Shown one piece after another: positions 1 through 10,600 of a stretch of 64,000 nt of DNA. The stretch comes from Parendozoicomonas callyspongiae (lineage in GTDB: Bacteria; Pseudomonadota; Gammaproteobacteria; Pseudomonadales; Endozoicomonadaceae). Where the stretch lies: NCBI RefSeq assembly GCF_023502345.1, contig NZ_JAMFLX010000002.1, positions 62,001 through 126,000 on the forward strand, written 5' to 3'. The position numbers and the translations under genes are program-made. Each line of letters begins with the position of its first letter. Position 1 is the stretch's first letter. The notes below the pieces were generated by a model. It was given only the letters and a program-made list of their open reading frames with translations. It did not search any database and was not told the DNA's origin.

Positions 1-1489
1 CGAAGTATTGCCCCAGACCCTGGGACTGAATATCCGGATGCACGGCAATGCGCATAATTCGCGCCCATTTCAGCAGTGGTGCTTCAGGAAAACCTCCGTG
101 GCTTGCCAAAGTTTGTGGCAGAAGATGCCCTTTGATCCGGCGCTTTCCAGACCATACCGCCTGTGCCAGTGATTGCTCAAATTCTCCCTCGGTTGATACC
201 AGTGCTGTGGCAATAACACGACCTTGAAACATCAAAACTGAAACCGAGATATTGTCCTGATCCAGTATCTGGCGCAGGTCGTCCGGGCTGGTCTGGTAAT
301 GAGCAAGGATAAGAAGGCCAAACAGCTCTTTCAGAACATCTGGTTGATTAATAAGATCTTTGCTCGACAGTGTAATAAAGTCGACATTATCAATCTTTGC
401 GTCAGCAATCATGTTGCGGTCAGCAGGCTCAGCTTCCAGCAGTAGCAGCTGTGTCAGGAACTGCTCAAGCGGATCACCTGTAGCCCAGCGAATGGGATGT
501 TCCATTTCGCAGGGCTGCCATTTAGGGGTTATCTGGTCCAGAGTTTTCCGAAAACGAACAGCAAAGCCTCTTCCTGTTCCTTCATAGCCATGGATGGTGC
601 TGGCAAAAATAATCCGTGAATATTGCTTGAGAAGTTCGGTAAGTAATGGTGCTGGAATGGAGGCTGCCTCATCAACCATAACCAGGTTGCCATCCGGTTT
701 GTTTAAAACCATATCGTCAGGAGCGATAAAAGCTAATTCGCTGTCGTCTGTTTTAATATGGAACTTGTTAACTCTTGGCTGGCCGATAATATCAGCAGCA
801 TGGGCAAAGAGTGTTTCTACAGCCTGCTGGGAAGGGGCTGTAACCAGAATTTTCACTGGACGTTCCAGCATTAACTGGGCGGCAGCAATGCCAAGTGCCG
901 CTGACTTTCCCCGGCCTCGGTCAGCAGTTAAAACCAGAGGACGGCGGCGATGGCCTGTCAGTACCCGCTTTGCTGCAGCAACTGCTTTTAGCTGATCTTC
1001 TGTTACACAGGGTGCGGGTACCTTGATGCTCGCACTTTCATTGATATTGCGTTGGTTTGGAATGACTTGGGGGGATTCCTGGCCTTCACGCCAATGATGG
1101 ATTTTTGCATCAGAAAAAATCTTGCTTGCCCGCATCAAAAAACAGGAATCAGAAGGCCAATGTAATTCTTCTGGCGCTAGAAACACCAGCAGACCGCCAC
1201 CTCTCAGGGCTCCGGTTACGGCTCCCAGGGCATCGGCCGGGATATCTTCTGTTAAATCCAAAATCAGAAAATCAATAGTCTGGCCAAGAAGTTTTCGTGC
1301 TTTTTTCCAAGGGCTTGCAGCAGGCAGCCATTGCTGATTATCACTCCACAAACTTGGAGTTTTGTCCATAATCCGGGTAGTTTCTGCCAGCTGCTCCTGC
1401 AGCCATTCCATACTGCCAGAAAGCAGTACCGGCAGGCGATGGTTGTTGGTCTGTGCTGCAAGAAGTAAGTCAGGCAGTTGCTGCTTCAT
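1..1489 (-). CDS. tmcA: tRNA(Met) cytidine acetyltransferase TmcA, C-terminus cut by window edge
   Basis: TmcA makes N4-acetylcytidine at the wobble base of elongator tRNA-Met, using ATP and acetyl-CoA. About 496 codons are present of a family that is usually near 700 residues; the rest lies beyond position 1. The reverse-strand reading begins MKQQLPDLLLAAQ. It shows an N-terminal domain, then an ATPase module with a Walker A motif (ADRGRGKSA, near nt 900-930), a DEAD-like motif (VMVDEAAS, near 670), and the start of a GNAT acetyltransferase domain with an acetyl-CoA loop (QSQGLGQYF) at the very edge. ATG at 1489 is the first in-frame start. It follows trkH on the same strand, separated by a terminator, so it probably has its own promoter. 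The family assignment is firm. Confidence 0.93.
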   Translation of the reverse strand, partial: MKQQLPDLLLAAQTNNHRLPVLLSGSMEWLQEQLAETTRIMDKTPSLWSDNQQWLPAASPWKKARKLLGQTIDFLILDLTEDIPADALGAVTGALRGGGLLVFLAPEELHWPSDSCFLMRASKIFSDAKIHHWREGQESPQVIPNQRNINESASIKVPAPCVTEDQLKAVAAAKRVLTGHRRRPLVLTADRGRGKSAALGIAAAQLMLERPVKILVTAPSQQAVETLFAHAADIIGQPRVNKFHIKTDDSELAFIAPDDMVLNKPDGNLVMVDEAASIPAPLLTELLKQYSRIIFASTIHGYEGTGRGFAVRFRKTLDQITPKWQPCEMEHPIRWATGDPLEQFLTQLLLLEAEPADRNMIADAKIDNVDFITLSSKDLINQPDVLKELFGLLILAHYQTSPDDLRQILDQDNISVSVLMFQGRVIATALVSTEGEFEQSLAQAVWSGKRRIKGHLLPQTLASHGGFPEAPLLKWARIMRIAVHPDIQSQGLGQYF

Positions 1490-1519
1490 GCCATTCCCTG
1501 GAAATATCTGGTCGATGAA

Positions 1520-1545
1520 AAAATCCGCCCATTTGGGCGGATTTT
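1520..1545 (-). terminator. Rho-independent terminator after trkH
   Basis: A perfect 11-bp stem (AAAATCCGCCC / GGGCGGATTTT) with a 4-nt loop lies between the trkH stop and the tmcA start. On the minus strand it runs into a T tract, so it should end trkH transcription; the T-rich plus side means it could work in both directions. Confidence 0.85.
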
Positions 1546-1565
1546 CTATTTTAAGGTGGAATGTA

Positions 1566-3008
1566 TCAGTTGCGCCAGAAAGCGGGGGAGAAGAGTACCA
1601 GCACAGTGATAATTTCCAGTCGGCCCATCAGCATGCCAAAGCTGAGTATCCATTTGGCGGCATCGGGCAGGGCCAGGAAATTCCCGGCAGGGCCAATAAT
1701 ATCGCCAAAGCCAGGGCCAACATTACTGACTGCTGTGATGGAGCCACTGAGACTGGTCATCATATCCAGTCCGAGAGCGGACAGCAGAATTGTGATAATC
1801 GCAATTAACAGACCATAGAAGAAGCAGAACCCAACCAGTGAACGGAGAATATCGCTGGTGATCTCCTGACCATTGTAAGTGTGCACCAGAAACGCCCGGG
1901 GGTGGCTGGCCTGCTTCAGCTGCATCTGCAGCAGTCGGAAACCGATCTGAAACCGGAAAATTTTAATACCGCCTGCAGTTGATCCGGAGCAGCCGCCAAC
2001 AAACATCAGGAAGAAGAAAATGGTTGAGGTAAATCCGGTCCAGGCACTGTAATCGGTGAGGGCATAGCCGGTGGTTGTGACAACAGATGTTGAGTTAAAG
2101 GCTGCCAGAGTCAGACTTTCAAAGAACCCTCTTTCCGTATGCAGGGTCATCCAGAATGCCATAATGACCCAGACTGCAACCATAAAACCGATAAAGGCCT
2201 TTACCTGGCTATCCTTGATCAGATCTTCAGTGTAACCCTGCATGCACTTTACAAAGAGTATAAAGGGCAGGCCACCCAGCAACATAAAAATGGTACCGTT
2301 CCAGTAGATCCAGGCATTGGTGAAGTGCCCCATGGAGGCGTCAGATGTCGAGTAGCCACCTGTTGAGAGAGTGGTCATGGAGTGGTTGATGGCTTCGAAC
2401 ATACTCATACCACCAAGCTTGTAACCCAGGGCGCAGAATGTACTCAGTAGCAGGTAAACAAGAACAACACGCTTGGCTATGGAACCGGAGCGGGGCAGGC
2501 ATTTATCTGACCAGTCGGATGACTCACTCTGGAACAGGCGCATACCACCAACCTTCAGGAAAGGGAGAATGGCAACAGCCATTACGATAAAACCGATTCC
2601 TCCCAGCCACTGCAGAACCGATCGCCAGAGAAGTAAGCCTTTATCAATCCTATCAAGTCCGGTCATAACTGTGGAACCGGTTGTAGTGACACCGGACATG
2701 GTTTCGAAGAAGGCATCAGTAAATGACATGCCCTCCACGATAATAAACGGTAGCGCACCGAAAGCACTGAGTGTCACCCAGCACAGGGATGTTAGAATAA
2801 AAATCTGCCGGGGATCCAGGCGAAAATTTCTTGAGCGGGTAAATAGAACAGCCAGACCACCTGCAAGGAAGGTCCAGATTGCGGACTCAAAAAAGGCTGC
2901 GGCACTGCTGCTGCCTATTGTCAGGTCATACATGGCCGGGATGACCATCAGCAGACCTAAAACCATCAGAAAGAGTCCAATAACAAACAGGACCGGCTTT
3001 AGATTCAT
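1566..3008 (-). CDS. trkH: Trk-type potassium uptake channel subunit (TrkH/TrkI family)
   Basis: This is the membrane pore subunit of the Trk potassium uptake system, which works with the cytoplasmic NAD-binding subunit TrkA (not in this window). The protein has 480 residues, normal for the family, and is almost entirely hydrophobic with four membrane-pore-membrane repeats. The four selectivity-filter loops are visible as TTTGST, STGGYS, TTTGYA and NVGPG. The start ATG at 3008 leads straight into the first membrane segment (MNLKPVLFVIGLFLMVLG). It is a single gene followed by a clear terminator. The substrate (K+, possibly with Na+ dependence) is inferred from the family. Confidence 0.95.
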   Translation of the reverse strand: MNLKPVLFVIGLFLMVLGLLMVIPAMYDLTIGSSSAAAFFESAIWTFLAGGLAVLFTRSRNFRLDPRQIFILTSLCWVTLSAFGALPFIIVEGMSFTDAFFETMSGVTTTGSTVMTGLDRIDKGLLLWRSVLQWLGGIGFIVMAVAILPFLKVGGMRLFQSESSDWSDKCLPRSGSIAKRVVLVYLLLSTFCALGYKLGGMSMFEAINHSMTTLSTGGYSTSDASMGHFTNAWIYWNGTIFMLLGGLPFILFVKCMQGYTEDLIKDSQVKAFIGFMVAVWVIMAFWMTLHTERGFFESLTLAAFNSTSVVTTTGYALTDYSAWTGFTSTIFFFLMFVGGCSGSTAGGIKIFRFQIGFRLLQMQLKQASHPRAFLVHTYNGQEITSDILRSLVGFCFFYGLLIAIITILLSALGLDMMTSLSGSITAVSNVGPGFGDIIGPAGNFLALPDAAKWILSFGMLMGRLEIITVLVLFSPAFWRN

Positions 3009-3118
3009 GGGAAGTCAACTGCTCCAGAAACAAAACACCGTAGTGTTACCCAGCAGAAAGTAGCTGTAATTAGGGGTTTGTACTGCCTTTGCTGGAGGGT
3101 GAAAATCAATCACTAGCT

Positions 3119-3214
3119 CTGATGTAGCATTACCACTTGTTTTTACTGGCAAGGGTGGTCTTTGGATACGGCAAAAGCCAGTGGATCATGCCAGACAGGG
3201 CAAGAGACAAATTT
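3119..3214 (-). pseudogene. Short decayed fragment of a LysR-type regulator gene
   Basis: Positions 3151-3215 align without gaps to 11581-11645, inside the intact LysR gene of this window, with 54 of 65 bases identical by eye. Weaker similarity runs on to about 3119 across a 2-base indel. The minus-strand reading gives FVSCPVWHDPLAFAVSKDHP, against FVSRPVWHDPLVFAVSKDHP in the intact protein, then shifts frame into a stop. It is the middle of a substrate-binding domain with no gene around it. It lies in the 262-bp gap between trkH and the next gene, which is otherwise featureless. Confidence 0.8.
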
Positions 3215-3270
3215 GTGATATGCCCACCCCGAAAAATGAAAATGCAGTGGGCACTTTCATGGTAAAAGTG

Positions 3271-4398
3271 TTATTCGTCATCATCTGCTTCGCTCAGGGA
3301 TAATTCTTTTATCATATCGATTAATTGATCAGTTTTAATAAGTGATTCCGCCTGATCGTATTCTTGTTTCTCAATATGTGAAATCAATGTAGACATGTGC
3401 TCAAGTTTTTTAGCAACAGTTTCGCTTCTCCCCTGGGGCATCTTTAATATTTTGTTTTTGCAGCGAATAGTGAGAGTGTTGGCCGCAATATGATGGCTAG
3501 GTTTTTTTTTGAGTTCTGCAATAGAACTCTCAAGAAAAAGCCTGACATGGGCCAGAGTGTTTAATAGTAATTCTTGATTTGGGTTGATTCGAAAAAAATC
3601 AATATTTTTAGCTACTAAATTGTGTATGGTTGCCGGATCCAGATAGTCTGCCACGCACTTCGTCTTTCGTGTTAAAAAATCTGACATGTTGACTTCTTCA
3701 AATTCCCCCAGCGGGATTATATCTGCAAGCTTATCCCTCGCTAGACAACCCTCTTCTGGCTTGGAGTTTATAAGGGCAGTCAAGACTTTTTCATAAGCCT
3801 CTACTAATTCGTAGAATTGATTTATGTCCGCAACAGGGATGAGTGCGATGTGCTTGCTTAAGCCATAACCGAAATATGGAAATGATGTGAGCGTGGCATG
3901 GTTTTCCCTGCCATGTCGTCTGGCTAAAGTTGTGTCGATAGATTCTTTCGCCACCACTAAATTTTCTCTCATATCAAAAGATATTGCTGGAAATTGCCCT
4001 CTCTGTCGAATAAAAGAATCGATCTCCTGGAACTCCTGCAAGACTGTCTTTGCGGCTTCATAGTAGGTAATTATGTTGTCAAACTGGGATGCAAATTGCT
4101 CTGAGGAATCTTTGGTTACGCTGCATCCAAGTTTTGATGGGATGATATCCTCTACATCGCATTCATCGCAATTATTCCTTTTTCTTTTTCGTTTTAATCT
4201 TTCTTCTTGTAGGACTGATCTTTGTGTTAGCGGAGTTTCTGGGGGAGGAGTTGCTCTCTCAGTTTGAATAATTTTCGTGGAAATTGCAGTGGGAGATAAT
4301 TCCATTGCCTGGGGGGGACCTTCCTCGCATGGGGGAGGATTCCCTGCCATTGTCTGGCTGGTTGGACTGCTCGGATTAGTTGGATTGGTTGTAGCCAT
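3271..4398 (-). CDS. Unrecognised 375-aa protein with polybasic, nuclear-localisation-like stretch
   Basis: I do not recognise this protein. I chose ATG 4398 because AGGA sits about 6 bases upstream (AGGACACTAATG); a TTG at 4524 would add 42 residues but has no ribosome binding site. Residues 1-65 are rich in Pro, Ser and Thr and look disordered. They are followed by a basic run RLKRKRKR (about 67-74) and an acidic Cys-containing segment (NNCDECD). The rest is mostly helical and polar, with no signal peptide or membrane segment. It is divergent from the giant gene at 4691, with 292 bp between them, and the two sit alone between trkH and lysR. A role as a secreted, host-nucleus-directed protein is speculation from the basic motif and the context. 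Confidence 0.75.
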   Translation of the reverse strand: MATTNPTNPSSPTSQTMAGNPPPCEEGPPQAMELSPTAISTKIIQTERATPPPETPLTQRSVLQEERLKRKRKRNNCDECDVEDIIPSKLGCSVTKDSSEQFASQFDNIITYYEAAKTVLQEFQEIDSFIRQRGQFPAISFDMRENLVVAKESIDTTLARRHGRENHATLTSFPYFGYGLSKHIALIPVADINQFYELVEAYEKVLTALINSKPEEGCLARDKLADIIPLGEFEEVNMSDFLTRKTKCVADYLDPATIHNLVAKNIDFFRINPNQELLLNTLAHVRLFLESSIAELKKKPSHHIAANTLTIRCKNKILKMPQGRSETVAKKLEHMSTLISHIEKQEYDQAESLIKTDQLIDMIKELSLSEADDDE

Positions 4399-4690
4399 TA
4401 GTGTCCTGCCCTCAAGAAAAAGATTTGTCGTTAAATGGAAAATAAGACAAAACTTACTGCTACAAGTTTTTCTGTTCGCCTGACAATTAAGTTGGCTTGG
4501 CTGATTATTGTCAGAGTAAAACAAGAGGAAATAAATTAAGAATGAGTTTATTCCTTGCCCGTTAATAATGCTGACTGTCTTGTTATCCAGCGACTGTAAA
4601 CCTTCTCCTTTCCCCTATGTCTTATATAAAGTGTTGAGGTTATCCAATGCGCAGAAACTCATAATAGGTGATTTCAGGAAGATCAAAGCT
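4399..4690. promoter_or_regulatory. Shared upstream region of two divergent accessory genes
   Basis: This 292-bp A+T-rich gap lies between the starts of the 375-aa gene (minus) and the 2106-aa gene (plus). It must hold the promoters of both. I could not pick out a convincing -35/-10 pair. The only clear signals are the two ribosome binding sites: AGGA before 4398 on the minus strand and AGGA at 4676-4679 before ATG 4691. Confidence 0.4.
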
Positions 4691-7600
4691 ATGGAAGGCA
4701 AATCAAAGATATCTGCTGTGCAGCAGCATCCATTACCGATCCTGTCCAGCAGGAAGCGTTCAGCGACTTCTTCTTCTTCTGATTCGAATACGCTGCCACC
4801 GTCACAAAAGACGAAAACTGACCTTGCCACCGGCAGTTGCACTGTTCACTATACCGTCCAGGGTGAGACTCCCCTTTTTTCTCTCTCTGGAGGCAGGCTC
4901 GCACCATCTGACAATGATCTGCGGCTTTGCTTTCGCCCAGAACCAGCCTTATTGCCATCCGTTCTGACTTATGAGATCCAGCAGCTGGGGGAAAAACTGT
5001 TCTTTCTCCAGGGGGTCAGGTGTGAATACGATGCCTCCCTGCAAAAGCTGACCCTTGATTTCACCCGATGCCAAGCTAAAGGGGGGGAAAGATGTCAGTT
5101 GCCACTGATTCTCTGTGGGCACCTCAAAAACAAAAAACCTTTTACCGGAGATAAAACGAACTCCCCCTCCTATGGGTCGGGGAAGATGGTTATAGATCTG
5201 AAACTCGGAGAGGTTGTCTATACGCCTGCCAGCGGCAACGACATTCTTCTCAGTCTGCCTGACATCAGCTCAGGTAACTCCGTATGCTCTCCGGTAGAAA
5301 GGCTGGTGCATATCTACCACCTTCTTCTGCAGCGGGCTCTTGGTGAGGTCTTATATAACCAGCGCATGTTGGAACGTATCCAGTGCACCCTGAACAATCA
5401 ACAGAAAAAGGCACTGCTGCACGAGCTTTCCAGTTTTGACCGTCTGACGACAGAGGATCCCGACCGTCTCGGTTTTCGGCTGGTGATCAAAGAGCATGAA
5501 GATGGCCTGATGCTGAATCTGGCTGACCTTGATCCGGATATCGCCCGACGGGTCTGGGGCAGTTGTAACCACGGCGAACTGTTGCAAAAAATCAAAGGGC
5601 TGCTTGCCGACATCATCCCGGTTGAGTCCACGGGAGACAATGACCTTGTTTTTCCCGTATCGACACATCAACTGGCAGACTGTTTATGCCAGGATGTTGC
5701 TTATACAACAGGCGTTGCTTTTTTGGATGACCAGGGGCGCATTCTGCGGGCACCTTTTGTTCTGGCATGGGAACACCCATGGGCTTCTCCCGGGGGGGAG
5801 TCGAAAACCCGGCTCAACCCGTTACTGGGGGCGCTTGTGGAAAGTCATGCCGAATCCGGCATTCTTCCCGCCAATCTCGGATACTGGCACCGGCTGGAAC
5901 GGGACGGTCACCAGCGAAACACTGAAAATGCTGTGTATGTTGTTGAACCTCCCGGCTATGACTGCTCGGAAGGTATTCATGACCCCGGAGATCCCATCCT
6001 GGAGTTTGATAACAGCCAGTGGTGCTGGTTTGATTTTGCCGGGATACGCCGTGGCCAGCTTGGTGAGCGCCCCCTTCGCAGGGAATGCAGCGATATTTTC
6101 TCCTACCTGGCCTTTGAGCAGAAACGAATCAGTACAGCCCTGCAGATCCGGTTCCCTGATGTGACTGTGCATGTTAGCGGTGCCGATGCTGATCTTGCTC
6201 CTAATGATGCCTGCCACGGAGTCACACAGGCAGAGCCGGGGGCCGGATACACTCCTGGCAGTGATTTTGGCATTGTCACCCTGACCGCAATAGAACCCAA
6301 GTCTATCAAAGCGCTTGACCGAGAACTGAATGCGAAGAAGTTGCAGTTTGAGACAGTGACTGAATCCGGCCAAACCCTGTTCAGGGTATTTGATAACCCC
6401 TATAGCATTTACAAAAAACTCGGCCAGTCAAGCCAGCTTCCCCGGCACCCCCTTCGGGCTGGCACCCAATACCCCTCTCCTTATTCAATGCCAGCCAAAA
6501 CACAGGCAGAGCCCCCTTCCCGTCTGGGGCTGGGCGAAGCCTTAAAAGAGCTGCACTCACTCAGGGAGAAACTGGCGGTCAGCGTTGTGCACAGACAGCA
6601 TCAAAATCCTCACCAGGCTTCCATGCCAGGCACCCTGGAGTCTCTGTATCCACTGCATATCGACGATTCAGGGGCCGGGCTCTATTGTGACAGTACCACC
6701 GGTCGCTGGTATTACCTTAAGCCGTGCGAGGATCGTCATGCAGCCCGCAGTGAGGTGCTAATGGCCAGGCTGGCACAGGCTTCAGGCCTGCCGGTACCGG
6801 AAACCGGCCTGATCCCCCACAGGGAGCAGTCATGGGTGATCAGTGCCTGGCAAAACAACCTCCAGGCCGGACAGCAAAGCCTGCTCAGCGCTGACCGGCA
6901 GCAACTGGCCCGCCTGTTTATCACAGCTGCCTGGCTGGGCAATCGCAATATTATCGGAAGAGGCTCTGACCATGCTGCGCTGGGGGATGACGGCTGTATC
7001 TATGGCCTGAACTGGTCCGGTGCCGGTTATTTTCATGGCAACCGTAAGCGCAAATCTCCTGATGATGCCAGGGGGTTCTTCGGCACCGTGTTCGAGCTGG
7101 AGGATATGTGCAATCCTGGCAAGCACCGCCATGCAGCCCAGGTCTTTCAAACGCTGGCCGAAGAGGATGTCGCCAGTATTATTCCCGAGTTCCTTGAACA
7201 GGCGCACCGGCAGGTGGCCGACCTGGTTCGGGAATTCGGTCCGGAAAGCGAGGGCGAACGCCGCTATCTGGAAAACACACTGTATGATCGCTTGTGTTAT
7301 CTGGCCATACGCTATCCTGCCAACCTGCCGGCAATCACTGGTTCGGAACTGGCGGCCATACACTGCCAGGGCATGCCCGGGATTGAGCGACCGGTAGTCA
7401 GTCAACACATTCGTGACCAGCGCTTGATCATCGGACACCGTTTTAATCAGCAGGGTGAAAAGGAAACCCAGGTCAGCATCCGGCTCAGCCCGGAAAAAAC
7501 GACAGAACTGGCCAAACTGCTGGAGCTGGGCCAGGCCCACCATGACCTCAGGGACAGGCTTGAATACTTTCTCAGCTACAGGATGAACGGCAAGGTAATG

Positions 7601-10600
7601 ACCAAAGCCCTGCGCAGCGATATCGAAGAAACTGCAAGCATGGCAGAAACCCTGAAAAAGCAGCTGGAAACCGGCGGCAGCCCTATGTCTTGGCCTTTGA
7701 CCGAAGAGATGACCGAAGAGACCAGCCCCAAACCGGCCGATTATATTAGCAAATTAAACACGTGTATTAGCAAATTAAACACGTTATCAGCGACTCCCGC
7801 CGGTACAAAAATAACCGCTTCATATGATGTTAAGCCTCCCCCTTTACCGGTATACCTGCCCCGACGGGTACGGTCTGACTGGACGTTTACCCAGCCGGTT
7901 TATGAGGTGAAAAAAAATCAAGACACGGGGGAAAGAGAGTGGCATGCCAGCGGTAAAGCTGAAATCCCATTTGCCGGGGATATATGCCTGTACCGGGTGA
8001 CACTGGAGCCAGGCTATTACAATAAGAGCCTTGCCTCTGAGTCCCGAACCATTTGCCTGGAGTTCCATGCCCCTGACGCTGACGCCTGCTCTTTTGACGG
8101 TTGCCTGCGTCTTGTTGCCACCGGCCAGGATAAACAGACCCTGCTGGCATTGCTGCAATGGCTTGACGATTATGGGCTGGATACCAGGCGGCCAGACACC
8201 TGCCAGCAGCAGCAACATTTTGAGCAGAGGCTCCATGAGTGGGAAGATGGCTCTGCCAACAGGCAGGTTTCCTCGGAGAAGCCGTGCTGGCAGAAGCACA
8301 CCTGCCGGATCAATGGCCGTAACATTCCTCTGTTACCCGTCTCAAAACAGATGGATCAAACCCGACAGCAGCAGCATCGTCCGGTACATGAGCTTAATTT
8401 CCACAGGGGTACAGACAGCGTGCTGGGTAAACTGCTTACGACATCCGCTACGCTGCTAAATTTCACCGACAGGGTCAGTCAGGGGCAACGTGCCGATGGC
8501 ATCGGCAATAACAGCAACATAACAAATAATGGAGCCAATCTTGTCTATACCCATTTTCAATCAAGGGATCACGCTGAGCGTCAACCTCATCTGGTATTCA
8601 AGCCCTGGCTGCTGAACCGGGCTGACTCCATCACCATAACGGAGTACGCAGGGCAGAGCCAGAGCTGGTATAAGCGTCATGAACAACGGGATCGGAATAC
8701 CCTTCAAGCTGACAACTATCGGCAATTCAATTTCACCCGCCCCGTCAGCCTGCCGGAATCACTGGAGAGCATTAATGTAGAATTCAGCCGGCAATATCAG
8801 CAGGTGTTGAATGTATTCAAGGGGGCGGGGTTTGATCACTGGCCGGATGGCCGCCCAGTGCAAGAGCTGATCAAAGTGACCCGAACCCTGAAAGAGCAGT
8901 ACGACGATTATTGTTCAAGTAGCGCTATCCCTTCGTGGATGAAATATATCATCCAAAATGCGGGTTTTGATCAGTTTCAACAACTGCTACGGGTCAACCC
9001 CGAGCTGCATCTCGGCAACCTGGTCAGTCTGGAAAATATTTTTATCCATGACCTTAGGTTGACCCATTGGGATCTGTCCCGCGTCTGTTTCCGTAATACC
9101 CGGCTTGAAAGAATAACACTGGTTAACTGCGAGATAGCCGGTGCAGATCTGTCCCAATGCAATATCAAGGATGTGTGCTGGGAATACACCGACCCGAGCG
9201 CCCATAAAGTTGATTTAGCCTGGATAGCTGATGCCCTGGAGCAGGAACTGGTTAACGGCGGCAATCCGCAACAGTTCAATAACCTTATTCGGTTCAATAT
9301 TGACGCAGGGCGTCTGGAAAAAGCCTTGCAGCTACTCAAGGTACACGAAGGGTCGCTTGGTATACCCGGTATTATCACGCATGCTGAAAGAATTTTGCTG
9401 GCGAAGGATGTTGATTGTCAAAAACTACTGGACTGGCTGCGTAGCATAAGGCGCTCTGCAAGTCAGAGCGAGTTCATGACTCTCAAGTTGAAATGTGCAA
9501 TAAGAACAGATGATGCCAATATGCTGGCAACCTATCTTGAGGAGTTTGATCAAGATGAGCTTGCCCGGGCTTTCAGGGGGCTTGATGTCGATAACCAGAA
9601 GATCTGCTGGTTGCATATCAGAGAAAACGTGGAGTCCAGCGGCAACTACAGCATCCTGAACATGCTTGTTCGGCAGAAAGAAAATCTGTCCTTGCTGGAA
9701 ATCTGGATGAGCGAGAAAGAGCATCCGGCACTTCACCGTTTATGGCTGATCAGTCAGGCCAGCACAGATGTTGAGCCAGAGGTGCTCATTTGCAAAATGC
9801 AAGAAGCCTTTGCGCGCTTTCCTGAGGCTGAAGAACTCGGGAGCATGACGCTTGCGGATCTGATCGGTATCGGATCGTCTATTAGCATTAAGGATCGGCT
9901 GGCGAGTAAGGGTGAAACCAAAAAGCTCCTGGAGCTGTTGGATACGGAGAGAAGTCAACAGAATACATATCGCAGATATAGGGTTGTCTATGAAAAAGCG
10001 CTGGCACTTTGGCCGGGTAACGCTGAACTGTACAAGGAATACCTGCAGCGTATCTTCCAGCACAGTTTAAAGCTTGACGGGAAAGGTGAGGTTTATGATA
10101 GTCCTTCCGAAAATGCCCTCAGGGTTTGCAGACAGGGGTTGAATGCATTCAAATCTGAGCCCGAGGAGCAAAAGCATCTGGTTCTCCTTTGGTGCGAAAA
10201 AGTCACCGAACCGTCGCAGCTGACAACGAAATTGACCATGATCCACAAATATTTCAGCCCGGATGAAGCCTGGGAGAAACTGAGCGCTATCAGGTCTGCA
10301 CTTTTTGTCGGTCCTTCTAGTTATGACGAACACTATTATTGTCCGGCCTTCTACGAAAAAGCTCTGAAACTTTGGCCGGGTAACGCTGAACTGTACAAGG
10401 AATACCTGCAGCGTATCTTCCAGCACCGTTTAAAGTTAGACGGGAAAGGTGAGGGTTATGATAGTCCTTCCGAAAATGCCCTCAGGGTTTGCAGACAGGG
10501 GTTGAATGCATTCAAATCTGAGCCCGAGGAGCAAAAGCATCTGGTTCTCCTTTGGTGCGAAAAAGTCACCGAACTGTCGCAGCTGACAACGAAATTGACC

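Noticed and set aside
3221-3253. Possible terminator TGCCCAC / GTGGGCA after the 375-aa gene
   Set aside because: Only 7 bp of stem with a 19-base loop and no T run on the minus strand, so too weak to list.
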